Assembly: GCF_011059135.1 (NCBI RefSeq)
Contig: NZ_JAALGD010000002.1
Location: 372,001 to 436,000, forward strand
Reading direction: 5' to 3'
Source of the DNA: Brevibacillus sp. SYP-B805
Lineage (GTDB): Bacteria; Bacillota; Bacilli; Brevibacillales; Brevibacillaceae
DNA: 64,000 nt
Positions within the stretch are counted from its first letter, which is position 1. Each line of letters begins with the position of its first letter. Shown here piece after piece: positions 28,872 to 37,570 of the stretch. Made by a program: the position numbers and the translations under genes. Below the pieces are notes generated by a model. It was not told where the DNA came from, made no database searches, and saw only the letters and a list, made by a program, of their open reading frames with translations.

Positions 28872-29231
28872 TTACGCGTTCAATTTGCTTTTTGCCAGCG
28901 TAGCCAATTCGTTGAATGCCGGCTTGTCGTTCACAGCCAGGTCGGCCAGCATCTTGCGGTTTACTTCCACGCCAGCCACCTTCAGGCCATGCATGAGGCG
29001 GCTGTAGGAAAGGCCGTTCAAGCGGGCCTGCGCATTGATACGGGTGATCCACAGTTTGCGGAAGTCGCGTTTTTTCTGACGACGGTCGCGATATGCGTAC
29101 AAGAGGGATTTCATCACTTGCGCATTCGCGGATTTAAACAGACGGTGTTTGGAACCGAAATAACCTTTGGCCAGTTTCAAGATCTTTTTATGACGACGAC
29201 GGGTAACCGTGCCACCTTTAACTCTTGGCAT
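28872..29231 (-). CDS. rplT: 50S ribosomal protein L20
   Basis: A 119-residue L20. It binds 23S rRNA early in 50S assembly and represses its own operon in Bacillales. The basic N-terminal arm [20 protein letters not shown] and the globular C-terminus ([20 protein letters not shown]) are intact. The start at 29231 follows AGGAGG. It is the last gene of infC-rpmI-rplT. Confidence 0.98.
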   Translation of the reverse strand: MPRVKGGTVTRRRHKKILKLAKGYFGSKHRLFKSANAQVMKSLLYAYRDRRQKKRDFRKLWITRINAQARLNGLSYSRLMHGLKVAGVEVNRKMLADLAVNDKPAFNELATLAKSKLNA

Positions 29232-29338
29232 ACTGAATTCCTCCTGATCTTTCGAGCATGGCGGTCCCAGGGAGCGGGACACTTAGGGAGCACATGCTGG
29301 GCGTATTTTTTCTGGTGTTCGCAATAGGGGCGTATCCC

Positions 29339-29536
29339 TTACAGATACGCGATCAATTGTTCGATGCGTTTCTGATCGCCTTTGGAAACAGTCGCGCTCT
29401 TACGCAGGTGACGTTTCGCTTTGGTCGATTTGTTGGCAAACAAGTGGCTGGTGTAGGCGTGGTCACGCTTCAGACGGCCGGTACCGGTCTTTTTGAAACG
29501 TTTGGCAGCGCCTTTATGGGTTTTCATTTTCGGCAT
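29339..29536 (-). CDS. rpmI: 50S ribosomal protein L35
   Basis: A 65-residue L35, highly basic, beginning [18 protein letters not shown] and with the expected KRHLRKS segment. It is the middle gene of infC-rpmI-rplT, with AGGAGG before the ATG. Confidence 0.98.
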   Translation of the reverse strand: MPKMKTHKGAAKRFKKTGTGRLKRDHAYTSHLFANKSTKAKRHLRKSATVSKGDQKRIEQLIAYL

Positions 29537-29568
29537 GTCGGTAGTCCTCCTTAATTAAAAACCTGCGT

Positions 29569-30090
29569 TTACTTGTCCGATTTCGGCGCCAAAATCATGA
29601 TCATGCTGCGACCCTCGATTTTGGGTTTGCGCTCGACGATGGCAATGTCTTCACATTGGGCCGCCAGGCGTTCGAGCACCTGCTGTCCGATTTCGGAGTG
29701 GGTGATTTCACGGCCGCGGAAACGAATCGTGCATTTCACCTTGTCCTCGTCCTCAAGAAACTTGCGGACATTGCGAAGTTTCGTCTGAAAGTCGTGCTCT
29801 TCGATCGTGGAGGAGAAGCGCACCTCTTTGATCTCGATCGTCTTTTGATTGCGGCGGGCTTCCTTCTCCTTTTTCGCCTGTTCATACTTGAACTTGCCGT
29901 AGTCCATAATCCGGCAGACGGGCGGTTTGGCCGTCGGCGCAACATTCACCAGATCCAAGTTGGCTTCTTCCGCGATGCGCAAAGCTTCCCTGAGCGGAAC
30001 GACTCCCAACTGCGTGCCGTCCGGTCCGATCAAACGAACTTCGCGGGCACGAATCGCTTCGTTTACTAACATCTGTTCCTTGCTAATAAT
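29569..30090 (-). CDS. infC: Translation initiation factor IF-3 (AUU start)
   Basis: A 173-residue IF-3, which binds the 30S subunit and checks start-codon pairing. It has the N-domain ([17 protein letters not shown]), a lysine-rich linker and the C-domain ([18 protein letters not shown]). There is no ATG at the conserved N-terminus. The reading frame opens with two ATT codons, and the first (complement 30088-30090) lies six bases after GGAGG. An ATT start is a known conserved feature of infC that underlies autoregulation. It is the first gene of the operon. Confidence 0.95.
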   Translation of the reverse strand: MISKEQMLVNEAIRAREVRLIGPDGTQLGVVPLREALRIAEEANLDLVNVAPTAKPPVCRIMDYGKFKYEQAKKEKEARRNQKTIEIKEVRFSSTIEEHDFQTKLRNVRKFLEDEDKVKCTIRFRGREITHSEIGQQVLERLAAQCEDIAIVERKPKIEGRSMIMILAPKSDK

Positions 30091-30304
30091 GTGCCACCTC
30101 CGTGAACATTCGAGAGACAGTGAAAAATAAAATGTGCGAACGCTGATGCGCCCGCACATATCTCACCTAGCAAAAACAACAAATGTGTAGATGCTTTGCC
30201 ATGAAAGACCCGTCAACAGTCATCACCGGACGTCGAAGCAGGTGAGAAGCTGGGCGCTTCTGCTTGTTTCTCGAAGTATGAAGTCATTTATACTCCATTT
30301 ATAT
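30091..30304 (-). promoter_or_regulatory. L20-type leader of infC-rpmI-rplT
   Basis: A leader of about 210 bases separates the promoter from infC. Near its 3' end, TGTGCG / CGCACA (30133-30158) followed by TTTTATTTTT forms an intrinsic terminator. This matches the L20-controlled premature-termination arrangement known in Bacillales. L20 binding sites were not mapped by eye. Confidence 0.75.
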
Positions 30305-30308
30305 TCCT

Positions 30309-30337
30309 ATCTTACCGATTGGTGTTCCGCTTGTCAA
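30309..30337 (-). promoter_or_regulatory. Sigma-A promoter of infC operon
   Basis: On the minus strand TTGACA and TAAGAT are 17 bases apart, immediately downstream of thrS and upstream of the leader. Confidence 0.75.
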
Positions 30338-30341
30338 GCCT

Positions 30342-32258
30342 TTACTTGTAGGCGCTGATCTCTTCCAGGAGGCCGGCGATGAACTGCTCGACCGGCTGGG
30401 CCCCGACGTCGCCTACCCCGCGCTTGCGGACGGAGAGCGTGCCATCCGCCACTTCCTTCTCGCCGATCACCAGCATGTACGGAATCTTGGCCACCTGCGC
30501 TTCGCGGATCTTGTAGCCGATCTTCTCGTTGCGGGCATCCAGCTCGACGCGCACACCAGCCTGCTCCATTTTTTCCTGTACCTGCCGGGCGTACTCCACA
30601 TGGGCTTCGTTGATGGTCATGAGACGCACCTGCACCGGGGCCAACCAGGTCGGGAAGGCGCCCGCATAGTGTTCAACCAGAATGCCGATGAAGCGCTCCA
30701 TGGAACCGTACATCGCGCGGTGCAGGACGACCGGACGATGCTTTTCGTTGTCTTGGCCCACATAGGTGAGGTCAAATTTCTCCGGCATCTGGAAGTCAAG
30801 CTGGATCGTGCCGCACTGGTGCTTCCGCTTCAGCGCGTCGGTGATCTGGAAGTCGATTTTCGGCCCGTAGAACGCGCCGTCGCCTTCCTTCACGTAATAG
30901 TCCAGCCCGGCGTCCTCCAACACTTTCCGCAGCGAGTTTTCGGCAATCTCCCACAGTTCCAGGGAACCCATGTATTCTTCCGGACGGGTGGAGAGCGCCA
31001 CGGAGTACTCAAAGCCGAACACCTTGTAAATCCGGTCGATGAGGGCGATCATATTTTTGATCTCGCTTTCGATCTGATCCGGGCGGACGAAGACGTGGGC
31101 GTCATCCTGACAGAAGGTGCGCACGCGCAGCATGCCGTTTAAGGCGCCGGAGAACTCGTGACGGTGCACCTGGCCGAACTCCGAGTAGCGGATCGGCAGA
31201 TCGCGGTAGGAGTGGATCTTGTTTTTGTAGATCAGCATGTGGCCCGGGCAGTTCATCGGCTTAAGCGCATAGGTGGTATTGTCCACCTCGGAGAAGTACA
31301 TGTTTTCATGATAATGGTCCCAGTGGCCGGACTGCAGCCAGAGGCGCTGGTTCATGAGAAACGGCGTGCGCACCTCCGTGTAGTGGGCCAGCTGCTGCAG
31401 GCGGCGGGAGAACTGCTCCAGCTCGTTGCGCACCGTGAAGCCGTTCGGCAAATAGAACGGCATGCCCGGGGCTTCTTCGGAGAACATGAACAGCTCCAGC
31501 TCTTTGCCCAGCTTGCGGTGATCCCGCTTCTTCGCTTCTTCGAGGAAATGGAGATATTCGTCCAAGTCCGCTTTTTTCGGGAACGCCGTGCCGTAGACAC
31601 GCTGCAGCACCTGATTGTCCGCTTTGCCGCGCCAGTAGGCCCCGGCGACGCTCATCAGCTTGAATGCCTTGATATGGCCGGTCGACGGCAGATGCGGCCC
31701 GCGGCAGAGGTCGAAGAATTCGCCCTGTTCATAGATGGAGATTTCCGCATCTTCCGGCAGATCGCGAATCAATTCCAGCTTCAAATGGTCATTGATCGCC
31801 TCGAAGGTTTTGATCGCTTCCTCCCGGCTGACCACTTTGCGGCGGATGGGCAGATCTTCCTTCACGATCTTTTCCATCTCCGCCTCGATCTTGCCGAGAT
31901 CCTCCGGCGTCAGGGAAACCGGGATATCCATGTCGTAGTAGAAGCCGTCCTCGATCACGGGACCGATACCCAGCTTCACCTCCGCCCCGTAAATCCGCTT
32001 CACGGCCTGGGCAAGCAGGTGAGCGGTGCTGTGGCGATATACTTCCAGACCGTCGGGGGAATCAAGGGTAACCACTTCCACCTTCGCGTCTTCGTTTACC
32101 GGTGTGTAGAGATCCACCACTTTGCCATTCAGTTTGCCTGCGACTGCTTTTTTCTTCAGGCTCGGGCTGATCGATGCCGCGATGTCCTCAATGGTGCTGC
32201 CGGCCTCAACCTGACGCACGGCGCCATCGGGGAGCGTAATGTTTACTTGTGCCACCAT
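30342..32258 (-). CDS. thrS: Threonyl-tRNA synthetase
   Basis: A 638-residue class II synthetase. Order: N-terminal TGS domain (residues 1-62), the N2 editing/SAD domain with the HxxxH zinc-type motif (YRHSTAHLLAQAVKRIYG), the catalytic core with motif 2 (FGQVHRHEFSGALNGMLRVR) and motif 3 (HRAMYGSMERFIGIL), and a C-terminal anticodon-binding domain from about 535. Length is standard. It is regulated by the T-box upstream. Confidence 0.97.
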   Translation of the reverse strand: MVAQVNITLPDGAVRQVEAGSTIEDIAASISPSLKKKAVAGKLNGKVVDLYTPVNEDAKVEVVTLDSPDGLEVYRHSTAHLLAQAVKRIYGAEVKLGIGPVIEDGFYYDMDIPVSLTPEDLGKIEAEMEKIVKEDLPIRRKVVSREEAIKTFEAINDHLKLELIRDLPEDAEISIYEQGEFFDLCRGPHLPSTGHIKAFKLMSVAGAYWRGKADNQVLQRVYGTAFPKKADLDEYLHFLEEAKKRDHRKLGKELELFMFSEEAPGMPFYLPNGFTVRNELEQFSRRLQQLAHYTEVRTPFLMNQRLWLQSGHWDHYHENMYFSEVDNTTYALKPMNCPGHMLIYKNKIHSYRDLPIRYSEFGQVHRHEFSGALNGMLRVRTFCQDDAHVFVRPDQIESEIKNMIALIDRIYKVFGFEYSVALSTRPEEYMGSLELWEIAENSLRKVLEDAGLDYYVKEGDGAFYGPKIDFQITDALKRKHQCGTIQLDFQMPEKFDLTYVGQDNEKHRPVVLHRAMYGSMERFIGILVEHYAGAFPTWLAPVQVRLMTINEAHVEYARQVQEKMEQAGVRVELDARNEKIGYKIREAQVAKIPYMLVIGEKEVADGTLSVRKRGVGDVGAQPVEQFIAGLLEEISAYK

Positions 32259-32284
32259 TCATCTTCCTTTCTGCGTGAATAAAA

Positions 32285-32565
32285 TAAAAAACACCCATCC
32301 CCCAAGGGACGAGTGTTGTGCTTCTCGTGGTACCACCCTACTTCGATTCGGTTCCGCCATCACGAACGCGAATCCTTCCTTGCGATAACGGGATAAAAAC
32401 CCGGCGGCCGATACTGCGGGATGTCTCATCCCGGTTCCCGGCGGCTACTCGAAGGGGGTAGATCATTGCTTCATCCGCAGCGGGCTTGCAGCCGGCGACC
32501 CGCCTCTCTGCAGCGTAGAACGCAACGTCCATGTCCTTCTCATCGTATTTGGTGCCTACTCATTT
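32285..32565 (-). promoter_or_regulatory. T-box leader of thrS
   Basis: On the minus strand GGGTGGTACCACG is followed by a terminator stem (ACACTCGTCCC / GGGGGATGGGTGT) and a T run. A structured stem I region containing GCAGAGAGGC lies upstream. A threonyl-tRNA sensor is expected from the gene; the specifier was not assigned by eye. Confidence 0.9.
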
Positions 32566-32571
32566 TTTGTA

Positions 32572-32601
32572 ATTATAGTGGAGTTGGCTGCTGGAAGTCA
32601 A
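32572..32601 (-). promoter_or_regulatory. Sigma-A promoter of thrS
   Basis: On the minus strand TTGACT and TATAAT are 18 bases apart. The promoter overlaps the last codons of ytxC. Confidence 0.75.
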
Positions 32602-33487
32602 GCGTGCGTCCGTTGATTAAACAATGGGCACAAGCGGAACAATAGGAAAACCCGTCTTCAAAGATGCTGTGAAGGGTCTGGGCAAGCGCTTGCCGGCCTT
32701 CCGCCTGATGAAACACGATCTTGTGGGGCGCAAGCGAAATCAGCGCGCTCAAAAGAAGATCATCCGTCCGGTCCGGCGCATCCCGCATGCCCACATACGC
32801 TTCCAGCCCCTCCAGCTGCAAAGGCAGGCCGCTTTCATCATACAGGGCAAAACGATTGCCCTCCAGCGGGACGATATGGATCGTCTCCCGCCTGGATTCC
32901 TGGGTGGAAACAAAAAAGCGGAGCAGCTCGATAAATTCCTGATACTGCTGATCCTCCAGATAATCGTCGATCGCTTCCGCCACGGCTTCCGCCAGTTCCT
33001 GCCGGTATTCCTTCAGGCGGAAGCGGACGAACCCGTGCAGATGCACCTCGCTGTTTTCCAGCAGGTAAGCAAAGAAGGTGCGGTATAACCGTGACTTGCG
33101 CAGCGTGTTTTTCCCGATGGACGCTTCTCCGTACGCGGACTCGTTCAGGACGCGCAGCACATACGGCTTGAGCTTCTCCCATTCCCCGATCGCACGGGGT
33201 TCATTGCGCACGCAGAGCGCCACGCATGCCGGTTCGACGACGCGCACCACCCATTCAGCCAAGGCCAGCGCAACGAATGCACGGACGATATCGATGGTCT
33301 CCAGCGTATATTCCTCCGCCGAGTAGCTGACGAATGTAAATACGGCCGTATGGGAATACCGGGTTGGCGCTACCTCGATCGTCACGGGATCGGTTCGCAC
33401 TTTCTGCCGCAGGCTCTCCACAATGGCCTGAAATGCGCCGATATGGGAGGGATTGTCTGCATCAAGCGCCACGGATATGGTCTGCAC
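32573..33487 (-). CDS. ytxC: Putative sporulation protein YtxC
   Basis: A 304-residue YtxC-family protein, found in endospore formers just upstream of thrS as here. Much of it is alpha-helical; the middle has FVRFRLKEYRQELAEAVAEAIDDYLEDQQYQ (within about 160-200), and the C-terminus ends with a cysteine cluster (YCSACAHC). Its biochemical role is unknown. The start is placed at GTG (complement 33485-33487), preceded by GGAGGTGA; the reading frame stays open sixteen codons further but without a binding site. Confidence 0.85.
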   Translation of the reverse strand: MQTISVALDADNPSHIGAFQAIVESLRQKVRTDPVTIEVAPTRYSHTAVFTFVSYSAEEYTLETIDIVRAFVALALAEWVVRVVEPACVALCVRNEPRAIGEWEKLKPYVLRVLNESAYGEASIGKNTLRKSRLYRTFFAYLLENSEVHLHGFVRFRLKEYRQELAEAVAEAIDDYLEDQQYQEFIELLRFFVSTQESRRETIHIVPLEGNRFALYDESGLPLQLEGLEAYVGMRDAPDRTDDLLLSALISLAPHKIVFHQAEGRQALAQTLHSIFEDGFSYCSACAHCLINGRTLDFQQPTPL

Positions 33488-33602
33488 CTTCGTCACCTCC
33501 AACCGGAATGTACTTACAGTATATGTCCCACCCAAGACGATATACTTTCAAACGGTTGGAAACACCCCGCTGCTGCCTGATCGCGCCGCATGCGCCCACA
33601 TA

Positions 33603-33663
33603 GCAAAAACAAGGCCGGTCATGTCAGGAGCGCTGGTTCCTGCCCGCTCTCCTGGCGACCGGC
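33603..33663 (-). terminator. Terminator after mqnC
   Basis: On the minus strand GCCGGTC / GACCGGC closes an arm that also contains an AGGAG / CTCCT pairing, followed by CTTGTTTTTGC. Confidence 0.7.
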
Positions 33664-33728
33664 GGGATGACACGGTACGTTTTGGGAAGCATGATGCAGC
33701 AGATAGGGCGCGCGGAACAGGCTGGCGT

Positions 33729-34838
33729 TTAGTTTTGCATGACGAAATCGTTCTCCACCATTTCGCCTTCCCGAAACACCCGCAGGATTTCGTACCGGGT
33801 ATTGCGCTGGGCGGGAATCTTGCCCGCTTCCCGGATCAGCTGCAGGATCATGTTGGTGTTTACCTTGTAGGCGCACTTGGCAGCCGAGACGACGTTCTCT
33901 TCGATCATCGTCGATCCGAAGTCATTGGCGCCGTAGCTAAGGGAAAGCTTGCCGATTTCCGGCCCCATGGTGACCCAGGAGGACTGGAAGTTGGCGATGT
34001 TGTCCAGCATCAGGCGGGAGATGGCCAGCGTTTTCAAATATTCCTCCGGCGTGTTGTTGACCGCCTTCATGTTCGTATTGTCAGGCTGGAAGGTCCAGGT
34101 GATAAACGCCGTGAAGCCGCCGGTTTCGTCCTGGGCTTCCCGAATGCGCATCAGCGACAGCACGCGTTCCTCCATCAATTCGCCGAAGCCGATCACCATC
34201 GTGGCCGTCCCCGGCAGGCCGACCCGGTGCGCCGTCTTTTGCGTCTCGATCCAGTTTTTCCAGGAACCCTTCAGCCGGGAGATTTTCCGCCGGGTCCGGT
34301 CGTCGAGAATTTCCCCGCCTGCCCCCGGCAGGGAATCAAGGCCCGCCTGCTTCAATTCGATCAGCACCTGTTCGACGCTCAAGCCGGAAACCTGCGCGAT
34401 TTTCTCCACTTCCGCCACCGACAGCGAGTGCATGGTGATCTGCGGAAAACGCTGCTTGATGCCGCGCAGCAGATTGGTGTAATAGGACAGCGGCAGGTCC
34501 GGGTTGGTTCCCCCCTGCATCAGGATCTCCGTCCCGCCCACATCAATCGTCTCCTGAATCTTCTGGTAGATCACCTCGTCCGGCAGCACGTATCCTTCCG
34601 GCGAGCCGGGCGGCCGGTAAAATGCACAGAATCGGCAGTACGTGTCGCAAATATTGGTATAGTTGATATTGCGTCCGATAACAAAGGTCGTGATCGGTTC
34701 CGGATGCCATTTTTTCATGACCAGATCGGCGGCGTGGCCGATTTTCTCGATCTCGTCGCTTTCGAAGAGCGCCAGCCCGTCTTCCAAGCCGAGCCGCTCC
34801 CCTGCCACAGCCCGTTCCAGGATACGATCGATCTTCAA
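33729..34838 (-). CDS. mqnC: Cyclic dehypoxanthinyl futalosine synthase MqnC
   Basis: A 369-residue radical SAM enzyme of the futalosine pathway to menaquinone; it cyclises dehypoxanthine futalosine. The cluster motif is CDTYCRFCAF (CX3CX2C) in NYTNICDTYCRFCAFYRP. ILMQGGTNPDLPLSYY, PGAGGEILDDRTR and TWTFQPDNTNM follow MqnC proteins. The likely start is TTG (complement 34836-34838), eight bases after AAAGGAG; a nearby GTG and further upstream ATGs are less well placed. No other mqn genes are nearby. It is a single-gene unit between two terminators. Confidence 0.9.
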   Translation of the reverse strand: MKIDRILERAVAGERLGLEDGLALFESDEIEKIGHAADLVMKKWHPEPITTFVIGRNINYTNICDTYCRFCAFYRPPGSPEGYVLPDEVIYQKIQETIDVGGTEILMQGGTNPDLPLSYYTNLLRGIKQRFPQITMHSLSVAEVEKIAQVSGLSVEQVLIELKQAGLDSLPGAGGEILDDRTRRKISRLKGSWKNWIETQKTAHRVGLPGTATMVIGFGELMEERVLSLMRIREAQDETGGFTAFITWTFQPDNTNMKAVNNTPEEYLKTLAISRLMLDNIANFQSSWVTMGPEIGKLSLSYGANDFGSTMIEENVVSAAKCAYKVNTNMILQLIREAGKIPAQRNTRYEILRVFREGEMVENDFVMQN

Positions 34839-34904
34839 CAGGAACACTCCTTTCCCAAATGAATCCCTCTCCATCCTACCACAAAACCGGGCGGACATGG
34901 CAAA

Positions 34905-34990
34905 AGAAAAAACCCCGCCGACTTCAGCTAACGCTCTACCCACTCGGGTCGCTGTGCCGAGCGGGGGTCCTCGCTGGTGTTGGCGGGGCC
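34905..34990 (-). terminator. CCCCGCCGAC-type long hairpin (terminator-like, recurrent)
   Basis: CCCCGCCGAC (34913-34922) pairs with GTTGGCGGGG (34979-34988). An inner CTCGG / CCGAG hairpin lies between. On the minus strand TTTTTTCTTTT follows, ending transcription from the gene at 35027-35245. The flanks resemble those of the 28.75-kb hairpin. Confidence 0.7.
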
Positions 34991-35026
34991 CATCCTTTCT
35001 TCCTTCACTTTCGTGCTTCTGGCTCT

Positions 35027-35245
35027 TTACTCATATCCGATCTGTTCATACACTTCGGGATCCCAATATACCACGGTGCGATCGAGGGGAAAATTTGATT
35101 CCCGGGCGCCGTTCGGCTTGCCGTTGAAGTAGATGATTTCCGTCACCACGACGCGATTGCCTCGGATCACAATCTCTCCCTTGATTTCCAATTGGGTGCC
35201 GTCTGGCGCGTAAAAATGGATTTTGCCCGAACCGATGTCCTTCAT
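35027..35245 (-). CDS. Small protein of unknown function
   Basis: I do not recognise this 72-residue protein. It is predicted largely beta-strand (GKIHFYAPDGTQLEIKGEIV, then VVVTEIIYFNG), with no signal peptide or membrane segment. The start at 35245 has GGAGGT five bases upstream. The frame stays open another 16 codons to a GTG at 35293, so a longer form is possible. It sits between a CotF-like gene and a hairpin terminator. Confidence 0.55.
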   Translation of the reverse strand: MKDIGSGKIHFYAPDGTQLEIKGEIVIRGNRVVVTEIIYFNGKPNGARESNFPLDRTVVYWDPEVYEQIGYE

Positions 35246-35314
35246 AGGTACCTCCGTGATCGCGAATGTACCTTTATAGTAGTTGAGGGGCACGGGCTCG
35301 TCAATCTTCCCTGT

Positions 35315-36205
35315 TTAGCCGTTTCCGTTCTTTTTGCGGCTGCGCACCGGAGGCGCTTGTTCCGCCACACTGCCGAATGCCGGCGGCGATTCATTTTCCA
35401 TGGCCGGCTGAGGCTCCGCCGTCGCGCCGTCCGTTTGTTCACGGTAAGCGGGCGAAGAGAACATCGCGCTTGCATTCGTCACAATTGGCGGATGCGGGTT
35501 TGGCGCCGTTCCGCCTGCCGGCGCCGGCTGCTGGTAGGCGGGCTGGACCGGCTGCTGATGTTGCGGCTGCATCTGTCCTGTTTGGGGAACGCCATCGGAC
35601 GTTTCCGGATAGGCGGCCGGAGAAGCTTGCGGCATCATGCTGGTTGTCATCGGCTCTTGCTCCGCCGGGATCGGCTGGAAAGGGGCCAACAGCTGGGCAT
35701 TGGCCGACTCCGGCAGGCTGGCCAGCGTATAGTAGCCCCGGTGATACATGTACCTCCACACCTCGTACGCCTGATTGGCGCAGTTTGCCGCTCCCTGGAC
35801 CAGGGCGTTGCGGATTTCCGGATCGGCACACTCCAAGGCGGCCGCCATCCGCTGTTTCGCGCTTGCCTTGTGCAGGCCGAGGATGGCCGAGGACACATCG
35901 CGATCATCGATTCCCCGCGCGCCGGAAGCCGCCATGACGGGTTGATGGGCAGTCAGCACCGCCTGCGGAACCGACGTCATGACCCGATACGGCACAGCAG
36001 CACCTGCCCCCCGGCCGTTGATCAAGTGCACCATGCGGTTGTATTCGTCTGTCATGAAATGAAGCTGATGGGACAGCATATGGCGAAGTTCCGGATCGGT
36101 TGCATGGGAGATATACAGCTGGAGTGTATGGATTCCGTCGATGGAACCGCTCATCGCCTCATGCAGTTCCATCACCTCATGGGCACCGTATGGGCTGGTT
36201 TGCAT
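35315..36205 (-). CDS. Spore coat protein, CotF family, with Pro/Gln-rich tail
   Basis: A 296-residue protein. Residues 1-170 form a ferritin-like four-helix CotF-type domain (GAHEVMELHEAMSGSIDGIH; LRHMLSHQLHFMTDEYNRMV; SAILGLHKASAKQRMAAALE; YEVWRYMYHRGYYTLASL). From about 180 the sequence is low complexity, rich in Pro, Gln, Ala and Ser, ending in RSRKKNGNG. The domain suggests deposition in the spore coat during sporulation; the tail is a lineage-specific extension. AAAGGAGG precedes the ATG. Confidence 0.75.
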   Translation of the reverse strand: MQTSPYGAHEVMELHEAMSGSIDGIHTLQLYISHATDPELRHMLSHQLHFMTDEYNRMVHLINGRGAGAAVPYRVMTSVPQAVLTAHQPVMAASGARGIDDRDVSSAILGLHKASAKQRMAAALECADPEIRNALVQGAANCANQAYEVWRYMYHRGYYTLASLPESANAQLLAPFQPIPAEQEPMTTSMMPQASPAAYPETSDGVPQTGQMQPQHQQPVQPAYQQPAPAGGTAPNPHPPIVTNASAMFSSPAYREQTDGATAEPQPAMENESPPAFGSVAEQAPPVRSRKKNGNG

Positions 36206-36357
36206 CCTACCTTCCTCCTTTAACGATCTGGATTGGACTCATCATCCAGTATGTCCGAAAGGGGAAAAGCGGAAACGGGATCGAAACCTGTTATAACCCA
36301 TTCTCTTCCTGTATACTAATAAAGAAGCAGTGATTGTCTGTCCAAAGGAGACCACAT

Positions 36358-36927
36358 ATGTTCGATCAAGTTACGCATTTCTTTGAACAATATGGAATAT
36401 GGGGATTGTTCGGGATTGCTTTCCTGGATTCGTTCATCCTGCCGGTTCCCCCTTTTTTTCTGCAGATCACGATGAGCCTGTTCAACCCGTCGGCGGCGCT
36501 CAGCTATGCCACGATCGCGTTTACCGGTTCCATCCTGGGGGCGCCGTTCGGCTATCTGTTGGGCAAATGGCTGGGCAAACCGCTGATGCATAAAATTCTG
36601 CCTGCGAAATGGACGGAAGCGGCTACGGAACTGTTTGTCAAAAAAGGGGACGGGGCAGTGCTGATCGGTTCGTTTACCCCCATCCCCTTCAAGTTTTTTA
36701 CCATCCTCTCGGGCGTTTTCGGATATTCCTTGTCCAAACTGATGCTTTATGCGATTCTTGGGCGCGGACTGAAGTTCTTTTTGATCGGCATTCTCTTTTT
36801 CTACTACGGCAAGCATGCCAAAGTGCTGCTGGACGAGTACCTGGAAATCTCCCTGCTGGGGGTTGCCGTCGTGGTTGCCCTCTGCTGGTACCTGTGGAAC
36901 AAGCGAAAAAAAAGGTTCCAGACATAA
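36358..36927 (+). CDS. VTT-domain (YqaA/DedA-like) membrane protein
   Basis: A 189-residue membrane protein of the SNARE-associated/VTT superfamily, closer to YqaA than to classical DedA. Signatures: FLDSFILPVPPFFLQITMSLF, GAPFGYLLGKWLGKPLM and IGSFTPIPFKFFTILSGVFGYS. It is probably a lipid transporter or scramblase of the cytoplasmic membrane; the specific substrate is unknown. AAAGGAG precedes the ATG. It is the third VTT protein in the window. Confidence 0.82.
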   Translation: MFDQVTHFFEQYGIWGLFGIAFLDSFILPVPPFFLQITMSLFNPSAALSYATIAFTGSILGAPFGYLLGKWLGKPLMHKILPAKWTEAATELFVKKGDGAVLIGSFTPIPFKFFTILSGVFGYSLSKLMLYAILGRGLKFFLIGILFFYYGKHAKVLLDEYLEISLLGVAVVVALCWYLWNKRKKRFQT

Positions 36928-37087
36928 CCGAAGCGTTCATGGACGATTCGTTTCCCACTGGAACCATGATTGTCATATACCTTCCCCCTCCCAGCGGGTG
37001 GCTGCGGCAAAAATTGCACGGGACAATCACCTAAATCGGCTTCCCCAATATATTGTAAAGTGTGAATCGATCTGGGGAGGTGAGGGG

Positions 37088-37510
37088 ATGGCGGTAGTCA
37101 AGGCAACTTCCAGGGATGTTGATCTGCTGGCAAGATTGCTACGTGCCGAAGCGGAAGGGGAAGGTCCGCTCGGCATGCTGATGGTGGGCAATGTAGGCGT
37201 TAACCGCATCCTTGCAAACTGTTTGGATTTCAGAGGCATCCGCACGATTCCGCAAATGGTGTTTCAATCGCCCGGCGGATATGAAGCCGTGCAGAGGCCG
37301 TACTTTTACCAACGCGCCCGGGACAAGGAGAGACGGTTGGCCAGACGTGTGATCGGCGGTGAACGTACACATCCGGCAACCTTCTCTTTATGGTTTTTCC
37401 GCCCGACTGGTGGCTGTCCGCCGGAGTGGTTTAACCAACGCAATGTCGGCCGCTTTAAAGCCCACTGTTTCTTTGCGCCAGCACCGCAGGATTGTCCCCG
37501 TGTCTACTGA
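37088..37510 (+). CDS. cwlJ: Spore cortex-lytic enzyme CwlJ
   Basis: A 140-residue Hydrolase_2 (SleB/CwlJ) enzyme without signal peptide, as expected for CwlJ, which is made in the mother cell and placed in the coat. Motifs: LLARLLRAEAEGEGPLGML with the catalytic Glu, GNVGVNRIL and HPATFSLWFFRP. During germination it attacks muramic-lactam cortex peptidoglycan, triggered by Ca-DPA. The length matches B. subtilis CwlJ (142). The ATG follows GGAGGTGAGGGG. gerQ is next, as in Bacillus. Confidence 0.92.
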   Translation: MAVVKATSRDVDLLARLLRAEAEGEGPLGMLMVGNVGVNRILANCLDFRGIRTIPQMVFQSPGGYEAVQRPYFYQRARDKERRLARRVIGGERTHPATFSLWFFRPTGGCPPEWFNQRNVGRFKAHCFFAPAPQDCPRVY

Positions 37511-37570
37511 TGGTCTTGTCTTTTGACGTTTGGAGGAGTGTCCGAGTACACCACGTGAAGGAGAGATAAC

